From VRUE01 sp963704545 (GTDB lineage Bacteria; Actinomycetota; Thermoleophilia; Solirubrobacterales; 70-9): a stretch of 64,000 bases of DNA. The stretch spans positions 1,426,001 to 1,490,000 of the forward strand of contig OY969915.1 of assembly GCA_963704545.1 (NCBI GenBank), in the 5' to 3' direction. The notes beneath the pieces were generated by a model. The model was not told where the DNA came from, did no database searches, and worked only from the letters and a program-made list of their open reading frames with translations. Positions 25,101 to 32,660 of the stretch are shown here, piece by piece. Positions within the stretch are counted from its first letter, which is position 1. Each line of letters opens with the position of its first letter. Both the position numbers and the translations under genes were made by a program.

Positions 25101-25157
25101 AAATCCCATGTGTCAAACAGCGCAAGAGTTCTGGACAATCGAATAGGCATCAGGAAA

Positions 25158-25436
25158 ATGATTGACCGTAGCCTCCAAGGAAAGCAGTTGACGTCGCGCA
25201 CTAAGTGGCTGACCATCAAGGTCTTGTATGTCTTGGGGTGCGTTGCGGGAGTTGCCGTTGTTGTGGTGTTCACGAGCGGAGCGGTGCTGGCGGTCGGCTT
25301 GACTGTCATGGCGTTCTTTATCGGTGGTATATTCGAGTTGTTCGCCCTCAGGTACCACGATTACCGCGAGGAATGGGAGCAGGCCAATAACTCGGAAATA
25401 GGACCCGACACTCCGACATCGGCGACTGGCAAGTAA
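25158..25436 (+). CDS. Small membrane protein, candidate immunity to tip 3
   Basis: About 92 aa from ATG 25158 (AGGAAA just before it); GTG 25110 is an alternative giving 108 aa. A basic start is followed by two hydrophobic helices (IKVLYVLGCVAGVAVVVVF and VLAVGLTVMAFFIGGIF) and an acidic tail. It follows orphan tip 3 directly. The topology matches the other small membrane proteins in this locus, although the sequences differ. Confidence 0.5.
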   Translation: MIDRSLQGKQLTSRTKWLTIKVLYVLGCVAGVAVVVVFTSGAVLAVGLTVMAFFIGGIFELFALRYHDYREEWEQANNSEIGPDTPTSATGK

Positions 25437-25546
25437 ATTAGCGATGCTCCCAGTGCAGGTACCTCCAGATTTTGAAGTGCCTACGACTTCATCACCTAAT
25501 CGATGATCCTGCAAGCCATCAAGCGGCGTCTTGGAGCTGCGGTTTG

Positions 25547-25777
25547 ATGGACTCTTCGAGTAAAAATCCCGCTACAGAGACGTTTGATCGCCTCCAGAAG
25601 AAGACCGCTGTGCCGCTGGTGCTTGTGGTTGCGACTACGGCCCTAGTGGTCAATGGCGCCTCGATTTGGATATTTCCAATTATTTTCGCTATTGCCCTTG
25701 TCTATGTATTCATCGTCATCGGAGGGGCGCGTCTGGTCAGGACCGGCATTGAAAGACTTCGTGGGCGGGGCGCCTAG
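25547..25777 (+). CDS. Intact copy of the immunity-like membrane protein
   Basis: A 76-aa protein from ATG 25547. Residues 3-62 are nearly identical to those of the damaged copy at 24155-24436, with Ile for Met and Val at two or three sites. Unlike that copy it keeps its end RLVRTGIERLRGRGA. Two membrane helices are predicted. No toxin tip precedes it, so it may be an orphan immunity gene kept to protect against tip 2. Confidence 0.6.
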   Translation: MDSSSKNPATETFDRLQKKTAVPLVLVVATTALVVNGASIWIFPIIFAIALVYVFIVIGGARLVRTGIERLRGRGA

Positions 25778-25907
25778 CCCAGCTCGCTGTTCGGCTCCTC
25801 TGCGAATCAAGGAGATTTCGGGGGGCTATGATGGTACGCACACGGTGACGGTCTCTTCAATAGAGTTCTCGCAATAGCCGCAGCGAATTGGCTGCGGTGC
25901 TGCAGAA

Positions 25908-27179
25908 ATGGACTCGAATCGAATCCAGAAGTCGGGCATAACCCGTCGCGGCGTGTTGGCTGGGGCAGCGATGCTGGGGATCGGCGCCGGTCTTGACCAT
26001 GTGCTTGCCGCTCCGGGGTCAGCAGATCGGGGTGGAATACCAGGTGACTCGCGTTCAGTCGCCATCCCGTTTTACAGCGCCCATCAGGCGGGGATCGCCA
26101 CGCCGGCCCAGGAATTCCTCGACTTCGCAGCATTCGACGTCACCAGCCGCTCAATAGATGATCTTCGCGACATTCTGAAGCAGTGGACCGCCGCCGCAGC
26201 TGCGCTTTCGGCGGGCAAGCCGTATAAGCCGGCTCCCGAGGAAGCGAGCCTAGCGCCCACGGATACGGGCGAGGCGGTCGGCCTCGGTCCAGCACGGCTG
26301 ACGATCACGATCGGCTTTGGCCCGAGCCTGTTCGGCTCACGCGGGCGAGACCGTTTCGGCCTCGCCCGGCGTCGTCCCGATGAGCTGGTGCCCCTACCGC
26401 CGTTTCGAGGCGAGAGCCTCGACCCCGATCGCTCCGATGGAGACCTCTGCATTCAGGCTTGCGCTGATGATCCCCAGGTTGCCTTCCATGCGATCCACGT
26501 CCTCGCTCGCCTCGCCAGCGGCGCGGCGACGTTGCGGTGGTCTCAGCAGGGCTTCGGGCGCACTTCGAGCACCAGCCGCTCGCAAGAAACGCCCCGCAAT
26601 CTGTTGGGCTTCAAGGACGGCACCGCCAACATCCGAGCAGAGGACACGGATGCGATGGACGAGTTCGTATGGGCGCAACCCTCGGACGGCCCAGCCTGGA
26701 TGACGGGGGGGAGCTACCTGATCGCGCGCCGCATCCAGATCCTCTTCGACGTCTGGGATGCCACCAGCCTTGAAGGTCAGGAGCGGGTAATCGGGCGGAA
26801 GAAGCTCAGCGGCGCTCCCCTGGGAGGGCACGACGAGTACGACAATGTCGACCTCGCGGCGACGAGCAACGGCCAGCCGACGACCCCGGCCGATGCCCAC
26901 GTTCGCCTCGCCAGCCCCGACTACAACGACGGCCAGCGAATCCTGCGCCGTGGCTATTCCTACTCAGAACCTCCCGAACCCGGCTCGGGGCAGATCGATG
27001 CCGGACTCTTCTTCATCTGCTTTCAGCGAGACCCAGAGCGCCAGTTCATTCCACTCCAGCGTCGCCTTGCGGCCTCCGACGCGCTCAACCATCACACGCT
27101 TAATACCGCGAGCGCGATCTTTGCCTGCCCGCCTGGGGTAAGGCCCGGCGGATTCGTCGGTGAAGGTCTGTTCGCCTGA
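25908..27179 (+). CDS. DyP-type haem peroxidase with Tat signal (EfeB-like)
   Basis: A 423-aa protein. The N-terminus has a twin-arginine motif (ITRRGVLAGAAMLG), so it is probably exported folded with haem. The family fingerprint GFKDGT is at 234-239 (Asp237 is the distal residue), and His331 in ADAHVRLASP is the likely haem ligand. An RRGYSY-type segment near 345 also fits. EfeB proteins are dye-decolourising peroxidases and may take iron from haem with EfeU and EfeO, but no efeU or efeO is present here. The gene stands alone between the RHS locus and a convergent monooxygenase gene. Confidence 0.9.
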   Translation: MDSNRIQKSGITRRGVLAGAAMLGIGAGLDHVLAAPGSADRGGIPGDSRSVAIPFYSAHQAGIATPAQEFLDFAAFDVTSRSIDDLRDILKQWTAAAAALSAGKPYKPAPEEASLAPTDTGEAVGLGPARLTITIGFGPSLFGSRGRDRFGLARRRPDELVPLPPFRGESLDPDRSDGDLCIQACADDPQVAFHAIHVLARLASGAATLRWSQQGFGRTSSTSRSQETPRNLLGFKDGTANIRAEDTDAMDEFVWAQPSDGPAWMTGGSYLIARRIQILFDVWDATSLEGQERVIGRKKLSGAPLGGHDEYDNVDLAATSNGQPTTPADAHVRLASPDYNDGQRILRRGYSYSEPPEPGSGQIDAGLFFICFQRDPERQFIPLQRRLAASDALNHHTLNTASAIFACPPGVRPGGFVGEGLFA

Positions 27180-27443
27180 GCAGAGGGCTTTTGCTGTGGT
27201 GGTCTGTGAGCCGTGGAAGCTGCCTGGATTGAGATCTCCTGCGCCACAACCCACGCCTCCACTCACCCGGATCAGGAGTTGATCGCCGCCTTGGGCTATG
27301 AGGGCAAGACGATCTTCTTCGAGCACCTGCGCGAGATAACAGCAGCAAGGGACCAAACGACCCTGGCGCCAAGTGTCATGCCCCTGGTCATGGCACCGGC
27401 CCTGGGGCCAATGACCCGGTCCCTGGCTGCAAGGGCTAGTAGG

Positions 27444-27468
27444 AAGGCCCACCCTTTGGGAGGGCCTT
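27444..27468 (+). terminator. Stem-loop between convergent genes
   Basis: AAGGCCCACCC-TTT-GGGAGGGCCTT forms an 11-bp stem with one mismatch at the convergent junction of the DyP gene (+) and the monooxygenase gene (-). It overlaps the monooxygenase stop by two bases. The stretch 27180-27443 shows no gene. Confidence 0.5.
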
Positions 27469-28642
27469 ACCTGCCCAAATCTGGCTGGCCACTGCGCCCG
27501 CTAGCCAGGCTCGCCGGGCTATCGCGCGACGCGACTGCGCGGGCTATCGCACGCGCGTCGAACCGCATCAGGCGAAGCTGGCCGGAAAGCTCGGCGCGAA
27601 AGCCGGTGAAGAAGAGGCCCGGCGCGGCAGGGTGCTGGCGTCGGCCGTGCACGAGCGGCATCCCCCGCTCGTCTAGCACGTCCAAGTGGCCGACGAGCGG
27701 CTCAAGCCCGCGCCGGTAGCCGGTCGCAGCGATGACGACGTCGGGGTCGGCGCGCGAGCCGTCGGCGAGCAGCACATCGCCGCCATCGAACCCCTCGACG
27801 GCGGCGACGATCTCAATGCGTCCTGCCTTGACCGAGGCCACGAAGCCAGCGTCATAGGCCGGCGCCTGTTGTGTCTTGGCCGACTGCGACGCGAGGCCAA
27901 CCGGCGGCCGGGGCAAGCCGTAGCGCGAGAGGTTCCCACGGATGGTTCGCTCCACCCCCCAAGCGATCTCGTCAGCAACGCGCAGCGGCAGATGATGGAG
28001 GAAAACACCAGGGACGTTGACCGAGACGCCCAGCCACTTACGGCGGATGATGTGGGGCGGGGTGCGGCAGGCGACCCGAACGCGGGCCGCCCCGCCCTCG
28101 GCAAGCAAGTGGGCCACCTCCGACCCGGTTACGCCCGGCCCGACTACCAGCACGTTCTTGCCCCGGAAAGGATCGGGGTTGCTGTACGCGGAGGCGTGGA
28201 TCAGCTCCCCGCTGAAGCTCTCGCGCCCAGGCCAGTCGGGCATGTGGGGGTCGTGGTCGAAGCCGGTAGCGACCACGATGACCCGCGCCTCCAGCGAGCC
28301 GCCGGTCGTCTGGATTTGCCAGCCGCCATCGAGGCGATCAATTCGCTCGATCTCCGTACCGAGGCGCACATCGAGGCGGTGGTGAGCGGTGTAGTCCTCC
28401 AAGTATTGAATCCATTTGTCGCGGGAGGGGTACTCGCCATAGCGTCGGCGCGTCGCGCGATAGCCCGGCTGCGTGGACATCCAACCCGGCGTATTGAGAC
28501 GCAAGGCGGCGTAGCGAGATCGCCAACTCGCCGCGACCCGATCCGAGCGCTCGATCACGAGTGTGTCGACGCCTGCCCGGCCCAACATCGCGCCTGCAGC
28601 GAGCCCCGCCGCCCCTGCTCCGCAAACAACTGCGCCGCGCAT
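27467..28642 (-). CDS. Flavin-dependent monooxygenase (FMO/YUC-like)
   Basis: A 391-aa protein with an FAD-binding GAGAAGLAAG at residues 8-17 and an NADPH-binding GPGVTGSE at about 168-175. Between them lie WRSRY-LRLNTP, the family's FAD-contact region, and an FATGFD-like ATGFDHDP box; ATGYRRGLEPL lies near the end. The order is that of class B flavoprotein monooxygenases, which insert oxygen into N, S or ketone substrates using NADPH. The substrate cannot be read from sequence. No operon partner is adjacent, and the upstream divergent gene encodes a small unrelated protein. Confidence 0.85.
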   Translation of the reverse strand: MRGAVVCGAGAAGLAAGAMLGRAGVDTLVIERSDRVAASWRSRYAALRLNTPGWMSTQPGYRATRRRYGEYPSRDKWIQYLEDYTAHHRLDVRLGTEIERIDRLDGGWQIQTTGGSLEARVIVVATGFDHDPHMPDWPGRESFSGELIHASAYSNPDPFRGKNVLVVGPGVTGSEVAHLLAEGGAARVRVACRTPPHIIRRKWLGVSVNVPGVFLHHLPLRVADEIAWGVERTIRGNLSRYGLPRPPVGLASQSAKTQQAPAYDAGFVASVKAGRIEIVAAVEGFDGGDVLLADGSRADPDVVIAATGYRRGLEPLVGHLDVLDERGMPLVHGRRQHPAAPGLFFTGFRAELSGQLRLMRFDARAIARAVASRDSPASLASGRSGQPDLGR

Positions 28643-28842
28643 ACCGCGACCCTACTACTGGGTCGGTGCGCTGCATCCGATTACGGCTTCGCCAAGCCAA
28701 TTCGCGGCCGACAGCACCGGAACGCGGCTCTAGACTGCGCGGGCGCCCGAGCGAGTGCTTTCAGGAGGGATTTCGCTGGAACACTCGACGGTTCGGGGCG
28801 GACCGAATTGGGTCGAAGTCCCCACGAATCGAGGAAGCTGTC

Positions 28843-29130
28843 ATGTATGTGCGTGCCGTCAGGTTCACCGACGTATCGGCCGAGCGAATGCAAGAGCTTC
28901 TTGCGCGCATCGAGGAGTCCGACGGTCCACCCCCTGGGGTGCCCGCCACGGGTCTTAAGGTCTTGTTCGACAGCGCACAGGGAACGGCCGTAGTCCTTCA
29001 GTACTTCGAGAGCGCGGAGGACATGGAGGCCGGAGGCCAAGTGTTCAGCGCGATGGATCCGTCGGATACGCCCGGCACGCGCGCATCGGTGGACATGTGC
29101 GAGGTGAAGCTCGAGCGAACGCTCACCTGA
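28843..29130 (+). CDS. Small dimeric alpha-beta barrel-like protein, unknown role
   Basis: A 95-aa protein from ATG 28843. The order is strand MYVRAVRFTD, helix AERMQELLARI, strand LKVLFDSAQGTAVVLQYF, helix AEDMEAGGQVFSAM, strand SVDMCEVKLERTL. This is compatible with the ABM/Dabb ferredoxin-like fold of small monooxygenases and stress proteins. No catalytic residues are obvious. The ORF extends upstream to 28561, but only the 28843 start gives the fold. Confidence 0.6.
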   Translation: MYVRAVRFTDVSAERMQELLARIEESDGPPPGVPATGLKVLFDSAQGTAVVLQYFESAEDMEAGGQVFSAMDPSDTPGTRASVDMCEVKLERTLT

Positions 29131-29151
29131 GAGCGCGTTGCCCGCTTCACC

Positions 29152-29176
29152 ATTTACAGACTGTCAGTCTGTAAAT
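29152..29176. promoter_or_regulatory. Perfect 25-bp palindromic operator (TetR-type)
   Basis: ATTTACAGACT-GTC-AGTCTGTAAAT is a perfect inverted repeat with 11-bp arms, 13 nt before a short ORF. Its AT-rich arms stand out in this GC-rich DNA, and it resembles TetR/AcrR operators. The TetR gene at 32028 has a different palindrome of its own, so the regulator of this site is unknown. Confidence 0.6.
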
Positions 29177-29189
29177 ACGAGAGGTTGAG

Positions 29190-29261
29190 ATGAAGACCTA
29201 CGTGATCCGTCGTGAGAAGGCCTGGCAGAGCGAGGAGGAGCTCGAGGCAGCTTCCGCCTAG
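29190..29261 (+). pseudogene. Truncated 23-codon ORF (start of a DUF4242-like gene)
   Basis: ATG 29190 to TAG 29259-29261 encodes MKTYVIRREKAWQSEEELEA and three more residues. This resembles the start of DUF4242-type small proteins, which normally run to about 80-90 aa. A ribosome site (GAGAGG) and the palindromic operator lie just upstream. The end overlaps the stop of the convergent signal peptidase gene by 4 bases, so the rest of the gene was probably lost in a rearrangement. Confidence 0.4.
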
Positions 29262-29824
29262 GGTCCAGCAGCCTCGCCATCGTCAATCACCTTCCCGATG
29301 ATCGCGCGGGCAGGTACCGGTCCCCAAAAGCGGCTGTCTGAAGAAGCGCCACTGTTGTCGCCCATGACGAAGTAGTGATCCGGCGGAATCGTGATGGTGC
29401 GTTTCATGTTGCAGCCCCCGTAGTGACGACAGGGCTGGATCACATCGGCTAGGGCCAGTGAGCCATTGACGACCGGCCGTCCCTGGCGGATGCTCAAGCG
29501 ATCTCCCGGCGTTGCGACGATGCGCTTCAGGAAGACCTGTGAGCTCAGCTTCGGGGTTGGCACGCGACAGGGCTTTTTGGGCTGGATCGGGACACCGCAT
29601 CTTTCGGTCTCCACGCCCCGTGGAGGGTGGAACACCACGGCATCGCCGATTGCCGGCGTTGCGCTGTCGTACGCATCGAGGTCAACCGTGACCACCTCCC
29701 CTCCTGAGTATGCAGGCTCCATCGATTCGCTGGGCATCGTGTAGTCCCTCGTGTGGCCGGATCCGAAACCGGCAAGCACGACGGCGAGTGCGATCAGAAG
29801 AAATGCACGGGCACGTCGATCCAC
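29258..29824 (-). CDS. lepB: Signal peptidase I (S26 family)
   Basis: A 188-aa protein that cleaves Sec signal peptides on the outer face of the membrane. It has one N-terminal membrane segment (residues 6-22) and the catalytic Ser34 in MPSESMEPAY. The general base Lys100 lies in FLKRIVATPGD, and box E reads YFVMGDNSGASSDSRFWGPV. Two Cys pairs (QPKKPC and HYGGCN) lie in the inserted region. It is short for an actinobacterial LepB but complete in its boxes. It is probably an accessory paralogue, since it sits in the island rather than beside rplS/rnhB. Confidence 0.88.
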   Translation of the reverse strand: MDRRARAFLLIALAVVLAGFGSGHTRDYTMPSESMEPAYSGGEVVTVDLDAYDSATPAIGDAVVFHPPRGVETERCGVPIQPKKPCRVPTPKLSSQVFLKRIVATPGDRLSIRQGRPVVNGSLALADVIQPCRHYGGCNMKRTITIPPDHYFVMGDNSGASSDSRFWGPVPARAIIGKVIDDGEAAGP

Positions 29825-29854
29825 GGCAGGGAGGCTAGCGCGACACGGGCGGCC

Positions 29855-31912
29855 TTAAGGGGTGGGCGCGGTTCGCCCCGCTCCGGCCGACTGCCTCCCT
29901 GGCTCAGGCTCGATGGAAAGGCCACGCTGCACGTTGACCCGCTCGAAGGCCGCAACGACTTCAGGGTCAAACTGCGAGCCGACGCTGCGGCCTAGCTCTT
30001 CGAGCGCTCGCGTGGGACGCATCGCAACGCTGTAGGGGCGCTCTGAGACCATCGCCGCATAGGCGTCGCAGACGGCTATCACCCGCGCGCCGAGCGGGAT
30101 CTGCTCGCCGTGCAAGGAGTCCGGGTAGCCACTGCCATCCCAGCGCTCTCCACTGGAGCGAACCAGGCGCGCGACCGGCACGAGCGCCGCCGCCGAGGCA
30201 ATGATCCGCTCGCCGATCAGGGTGTGTTGGCGGACGAACTCCCACTCGGACTCCTCGAGTGGTCCTGGCTTGTTCAGGATCGCGTCGGGGATCGCCATCT
30301 TCCCCGTCTCGTGCAGCTGCGCGGCGCGGTAGGTCTCATCGCGTTGCTCGGCCTCCATTCCCAGCTCTTCGGCGACCGCCAGCGCCAGCGCGGCGACGTC
30401 GATGGCTTGCTCGGCCAGCCGCGGCTGGCGCTCGCGCAGCGCCGTCAGCAGCACGTCGCGCGACTGCGAGCCGGCCGAGGTGCGCTCGCTGATCTTGTTC
30501 GCGTACATCCGCCGGTCGGCGAGCTGCAACGCCTCCTTGACCGAGCCGGCCTCGCTCGGCAACAGCACATTGCCCTGCGAGGCCCCGATCGCGAATCCCT
30601 CGCCGCGCTCGGAAAGCGCAGTGCCGGCGCCGGCGACGATCGCGTCGACCTCCGCCGCCGTGCACTCGGCCAGAAGGCAGAACTCATCGCCACCCAGCCG
30701 GTAGGCGCGGCCTTTTGCGGCCGCGAAGCACTCCAGTCGCCCGCCGAGTCGCTCCAGTAGGGCGTCACCGGCCGGGTGGCCGAAGGTGTCGTTGTAGAGC
30801 TTGAAGCCGTCAAGGTCGAACAGAGCGAGGAGCCGAAGGGACCCCGTCGCCGCCGGCCGCGTGATAGCTCGCTCGAGATCCAGCATCAGTGCTCGGCGGT
30901 TGGGCAAGCCGGTCAACTCATCGGTGCGCGACTCGTGCGTACGCGAGCGGGCTTCCCCCTGGCTCTCACGCAACGAGAGGACCAGCCGCACGACGACCGC
31001 GACCAGGGTGAGCAGGGAGATGACCGCTGCTGCGGATGGGGCCGTGGCCAATCGTTCGGCTGCCTGAATGCCGATCGCGACCAGTGCCGCGACGGCCGGT
31101 ATCGCGATGATCCGTACCGCCCGTGATCCCAGCGGCTCCGTGGTGCCCGGCTTGATCCACGCCGCGCAAGCCACCAGCAGAACGCCGCACGGCCAGCCGG
31201 CATCGAGAATCGTGCCTTCGACGTAGGTCCCGTTGGCGGACTGCAGCAAGTAGACGCCGTCGGAGACGGCGAGCAGCAGGAGACCGGCGCCGAGCACCGT
31301 CCAGCTACGTCCCGGTCGCCAGCCGGTGAACGAGGCGGCGGTTGCCACCATCGTCAACAGGGTCAGGTCGGCGATCGGGTAGGCCAGATTGGTTGCGACG
31401 GCGAGCGTCTGGCCTTCGCTGGAGGCATCGACGATCGGCCCGAGCGCGAACGCGGCCGCCAGCGCTGCGACGGCAGAGCCGACGATCGCGCCGTCCAGCC
31501 ACCGCGCGACCGGAAAGGCTCCGATCCTCGCCCGCAGGAGGGCGACCAGCGCCGCGTAGGCGAGTGGATAGAAGGCGAGATAGCCGGCGTCGGCAGGAGA
31601 GGGGATCGGCACCGACGCCTGCCCGGCGAGTACGGCCGCGTAATAGATTTCTCCGCCGGCGTAGAGCAGCAAGCCGACGCCAAGTAGTGCCCAGGTAGCT
31701 CGCTCGCGGCGAACCAGGGCGGCTCGCAGCAAACAGGCGGCGGCGCTTGTCAACATCAGGGCGCTGTAGATCCAGGTGTTGAAGAGTGCATCGGTGCTGG
31801 GGCCGCCAAACCCGACCACGACGTGCGCGGTGAAGGCAGCGAGCAGGCAGAGGGCAAGGAGACCGCCGACAAGGACGGTCCTTCGCTCGTGCTTGCTCAG
31901 CCCGGATATCAC
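29855..31912 (-). CDS. Membrane GGDEF protein with degenerate HD-GYP domain
   Basis: A 685-aa protein. The N-terminal 290 residues hold eight or nine membrane helices (MASE-like sensor). GGDEF follows: DELTGLPNRRAL, then RLGGDEF with the motif intact at 407-411 and no RxxD inhibitory site before it, so c-di-GMP synthesis is plausible. The C-terminal HD-GYP-like part (about 500-670) has LHETGK in place of LHDxGK (His534-Glu535) and RSSGERWDGSGYP in place of HHERWDGxGYP. Metal-binding Asp and His are thus changed and phosphodiesterase activity is doubtful. It may instead be a cyclase with a regulatory module. Confidence 0.85.
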   Translation of the reverse strand: MISGLSKHERRTVLVGGLLALCLLAAFTAHVVVGFGGPSTDALFNTWIYSALMLTSAAACLLRAALVRRERATWALLGVGLLLYAGGEIYYAAVLAGQASVPIPSPADAGYLAFYPLAYAALVALLRARIGAFPVARWLDGAIVGSAVAALAAAFALGPIVDASSEGQTLAVATNLAYPIADLTLLTMVATAASFTGWRPGRSWTVLGAGLLLLAVSDGVYLLQSANGTYVEGTILDAGWPCGVLLVACAAWIKPGTTEPLGSRAVRIIAIPAVAALVAIGIQAAERLATAPSAAAVISLLTLVAVVVRLVLSLRESQGEARSRTHESRTDELTGLPNRRALMLDLERAITRPAATGSLRLLALFDLDGFKLYNDTFGHPAGDALLERLGGRLECFAAAKGRAYRLGGDEFCLLAECTAAEVDAIVAGAGTALSERGEGFAIGASQGNVLLPSEAGSVKEALQLADRRMYANKISERTSAGSQSRDVLLTALRERQPRLAEQAIDVAALALAVAEELGMEAEQRDETYRAAQLHETGKMAIPDAILNKPGPLEESEWEFVRQHTLIGERIIASAAALVPVARLVRSSGERWDGSGYPDSLHGEQIPLGARVIAVCDAYAAMVSERPYSVAMRPTRALEELGRSVGSQFDPEVVAAFERVNVQRGLSIEPEPGRQSAGAGRTAPTP

Positions 31913-31983
31913 CCCCCAACAATCGGAACCTGGAGCCTAAACCTTGACTGGTGAGACCTTTCACCGGGCTCTCGACATGCAGC

Positions 31984-32012
31984 TTGACAAGCGATGGGTT
32001 GGATGTTTAGAT
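31984..32012 (+). promoter_or_regulatory. Sigma-70-type promoter of the TetR gene
   Basis: TTGACA (31984-31989), 17 nt, then TTAGAT (32007-32012). The start point would be near 32019, right at the palindrome that covers the TetR start codon. This gives a leader of about 10 nt. Confidence 0.6.
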
Positions 32013-32019
32013 AGTTGCC

Positions 32020-32035
32020 TTAGTCAAATGACTAA
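32020..32035. promoter_or_regulatory. Palindromic operator over the TetR start codon
   Basis: TTAGTCA-AA-TGACTAA is a perfect 7-bp inverted repeat; the ATG (32028-32030) sits in its middle. Placed at the transcription start, it would let the TetR protein block its own promoter. Confidence 0.65.
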
Positions 32036-32660
32036 CCAAGCTATCCCAAAAGAGAGTGGAGTTGCAGGCGGCCGTTCGATCAGAGAGGTCAACGTCGCGG
32101 CGTTCCTCGACGCCGCGGAGCGGCTCCTGGTCAGGGAGGGAGCGGCGGGGATCTCGACCCGACAGCTAGCCCGGGAGGCCGGGCAGAACCATGGCCTCGT
32201 TCACTACTACTTCGGCTCGGTCGACGAGCTGCTGTTGCAGACCCTGGAGCGATTCACCGGCCGTGTTCTCGATCGCCAGCGGGCGATGTACGCGACGGAG
32301 GCGCCGTTCGCCGAGAAGTGGCGCACCGCGGTCGCCTACATCGAGGAGGACCTGGCGTCGGGTTACCCGAAGGTCTGGGCGGAGCTGGAGGCGCTCGCCT
32401 GGCACAAGCCCGAGCTGCGCGAGCGGCTGAACGGCGTCAGCGAGAAATGGCGCTCATTGCTTCGCGATGCCGTGGCCGAGGCAATCGAGGAGTACGGCCT
32501 CGATTCCGCCCGCTTCTCGGCGGAGTCCTGGGCGGCGCTGGTGATGCAGTTCAACAAGGGCCTGCTGTACGAGCGCCTGCTCGGCTTCGACCGCGGTCAC
32601 GCCGAGATGCTCGCCTCGATCGACGCCTGGCTTACTTCACTGGAGGAGGGGAAGGAGTGA
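32028..32660 (+). CDS. TetR-family repressor
   Basis: A 210-aa protein from ATG 32028. The HTH is at about 20-65: VAAFLDAAERLLVREGAAGIS, TRQLAREAGQNHGLVHYYFG, then VDELLLQTLERF. The remainder is a helical ligand and dimer domain with several Trp residues (AELEALAWHKPEL). The gene starts inside its own palindromic operator and its TGA overlaps the GTG of the next gene (GTGA), so it is co-translated with the hydrolase-glycosyltransferase and probably regulates it. Confidence 0.88.
   Translation: MTNQAIPKESGVAGGRSIREVNVAAFLDAAERLLVREGAAGISTRQLAREAGQNHGLVHYYFGSVDELLLQTLERFTGRVLDRQRAMYATEAPFAEKWRTAVAYIEEDLASGYPKVWAELEALAWHKPELRERLNGVSEKWRSLLRDAVAEAIEEYGLDSARFSAESWAALVMQFNKGLLYERLLGFDRGHAEMLASIDAWLTSLEEGKE

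Noticed and set aside
27213..27719. Plus-strand 168-codon ORF between the DyP and monooxygenase genes
   Set aside because: Most of it is antisense to the monooxygenase and the rest is low-complexity; no domain or ribosome site.
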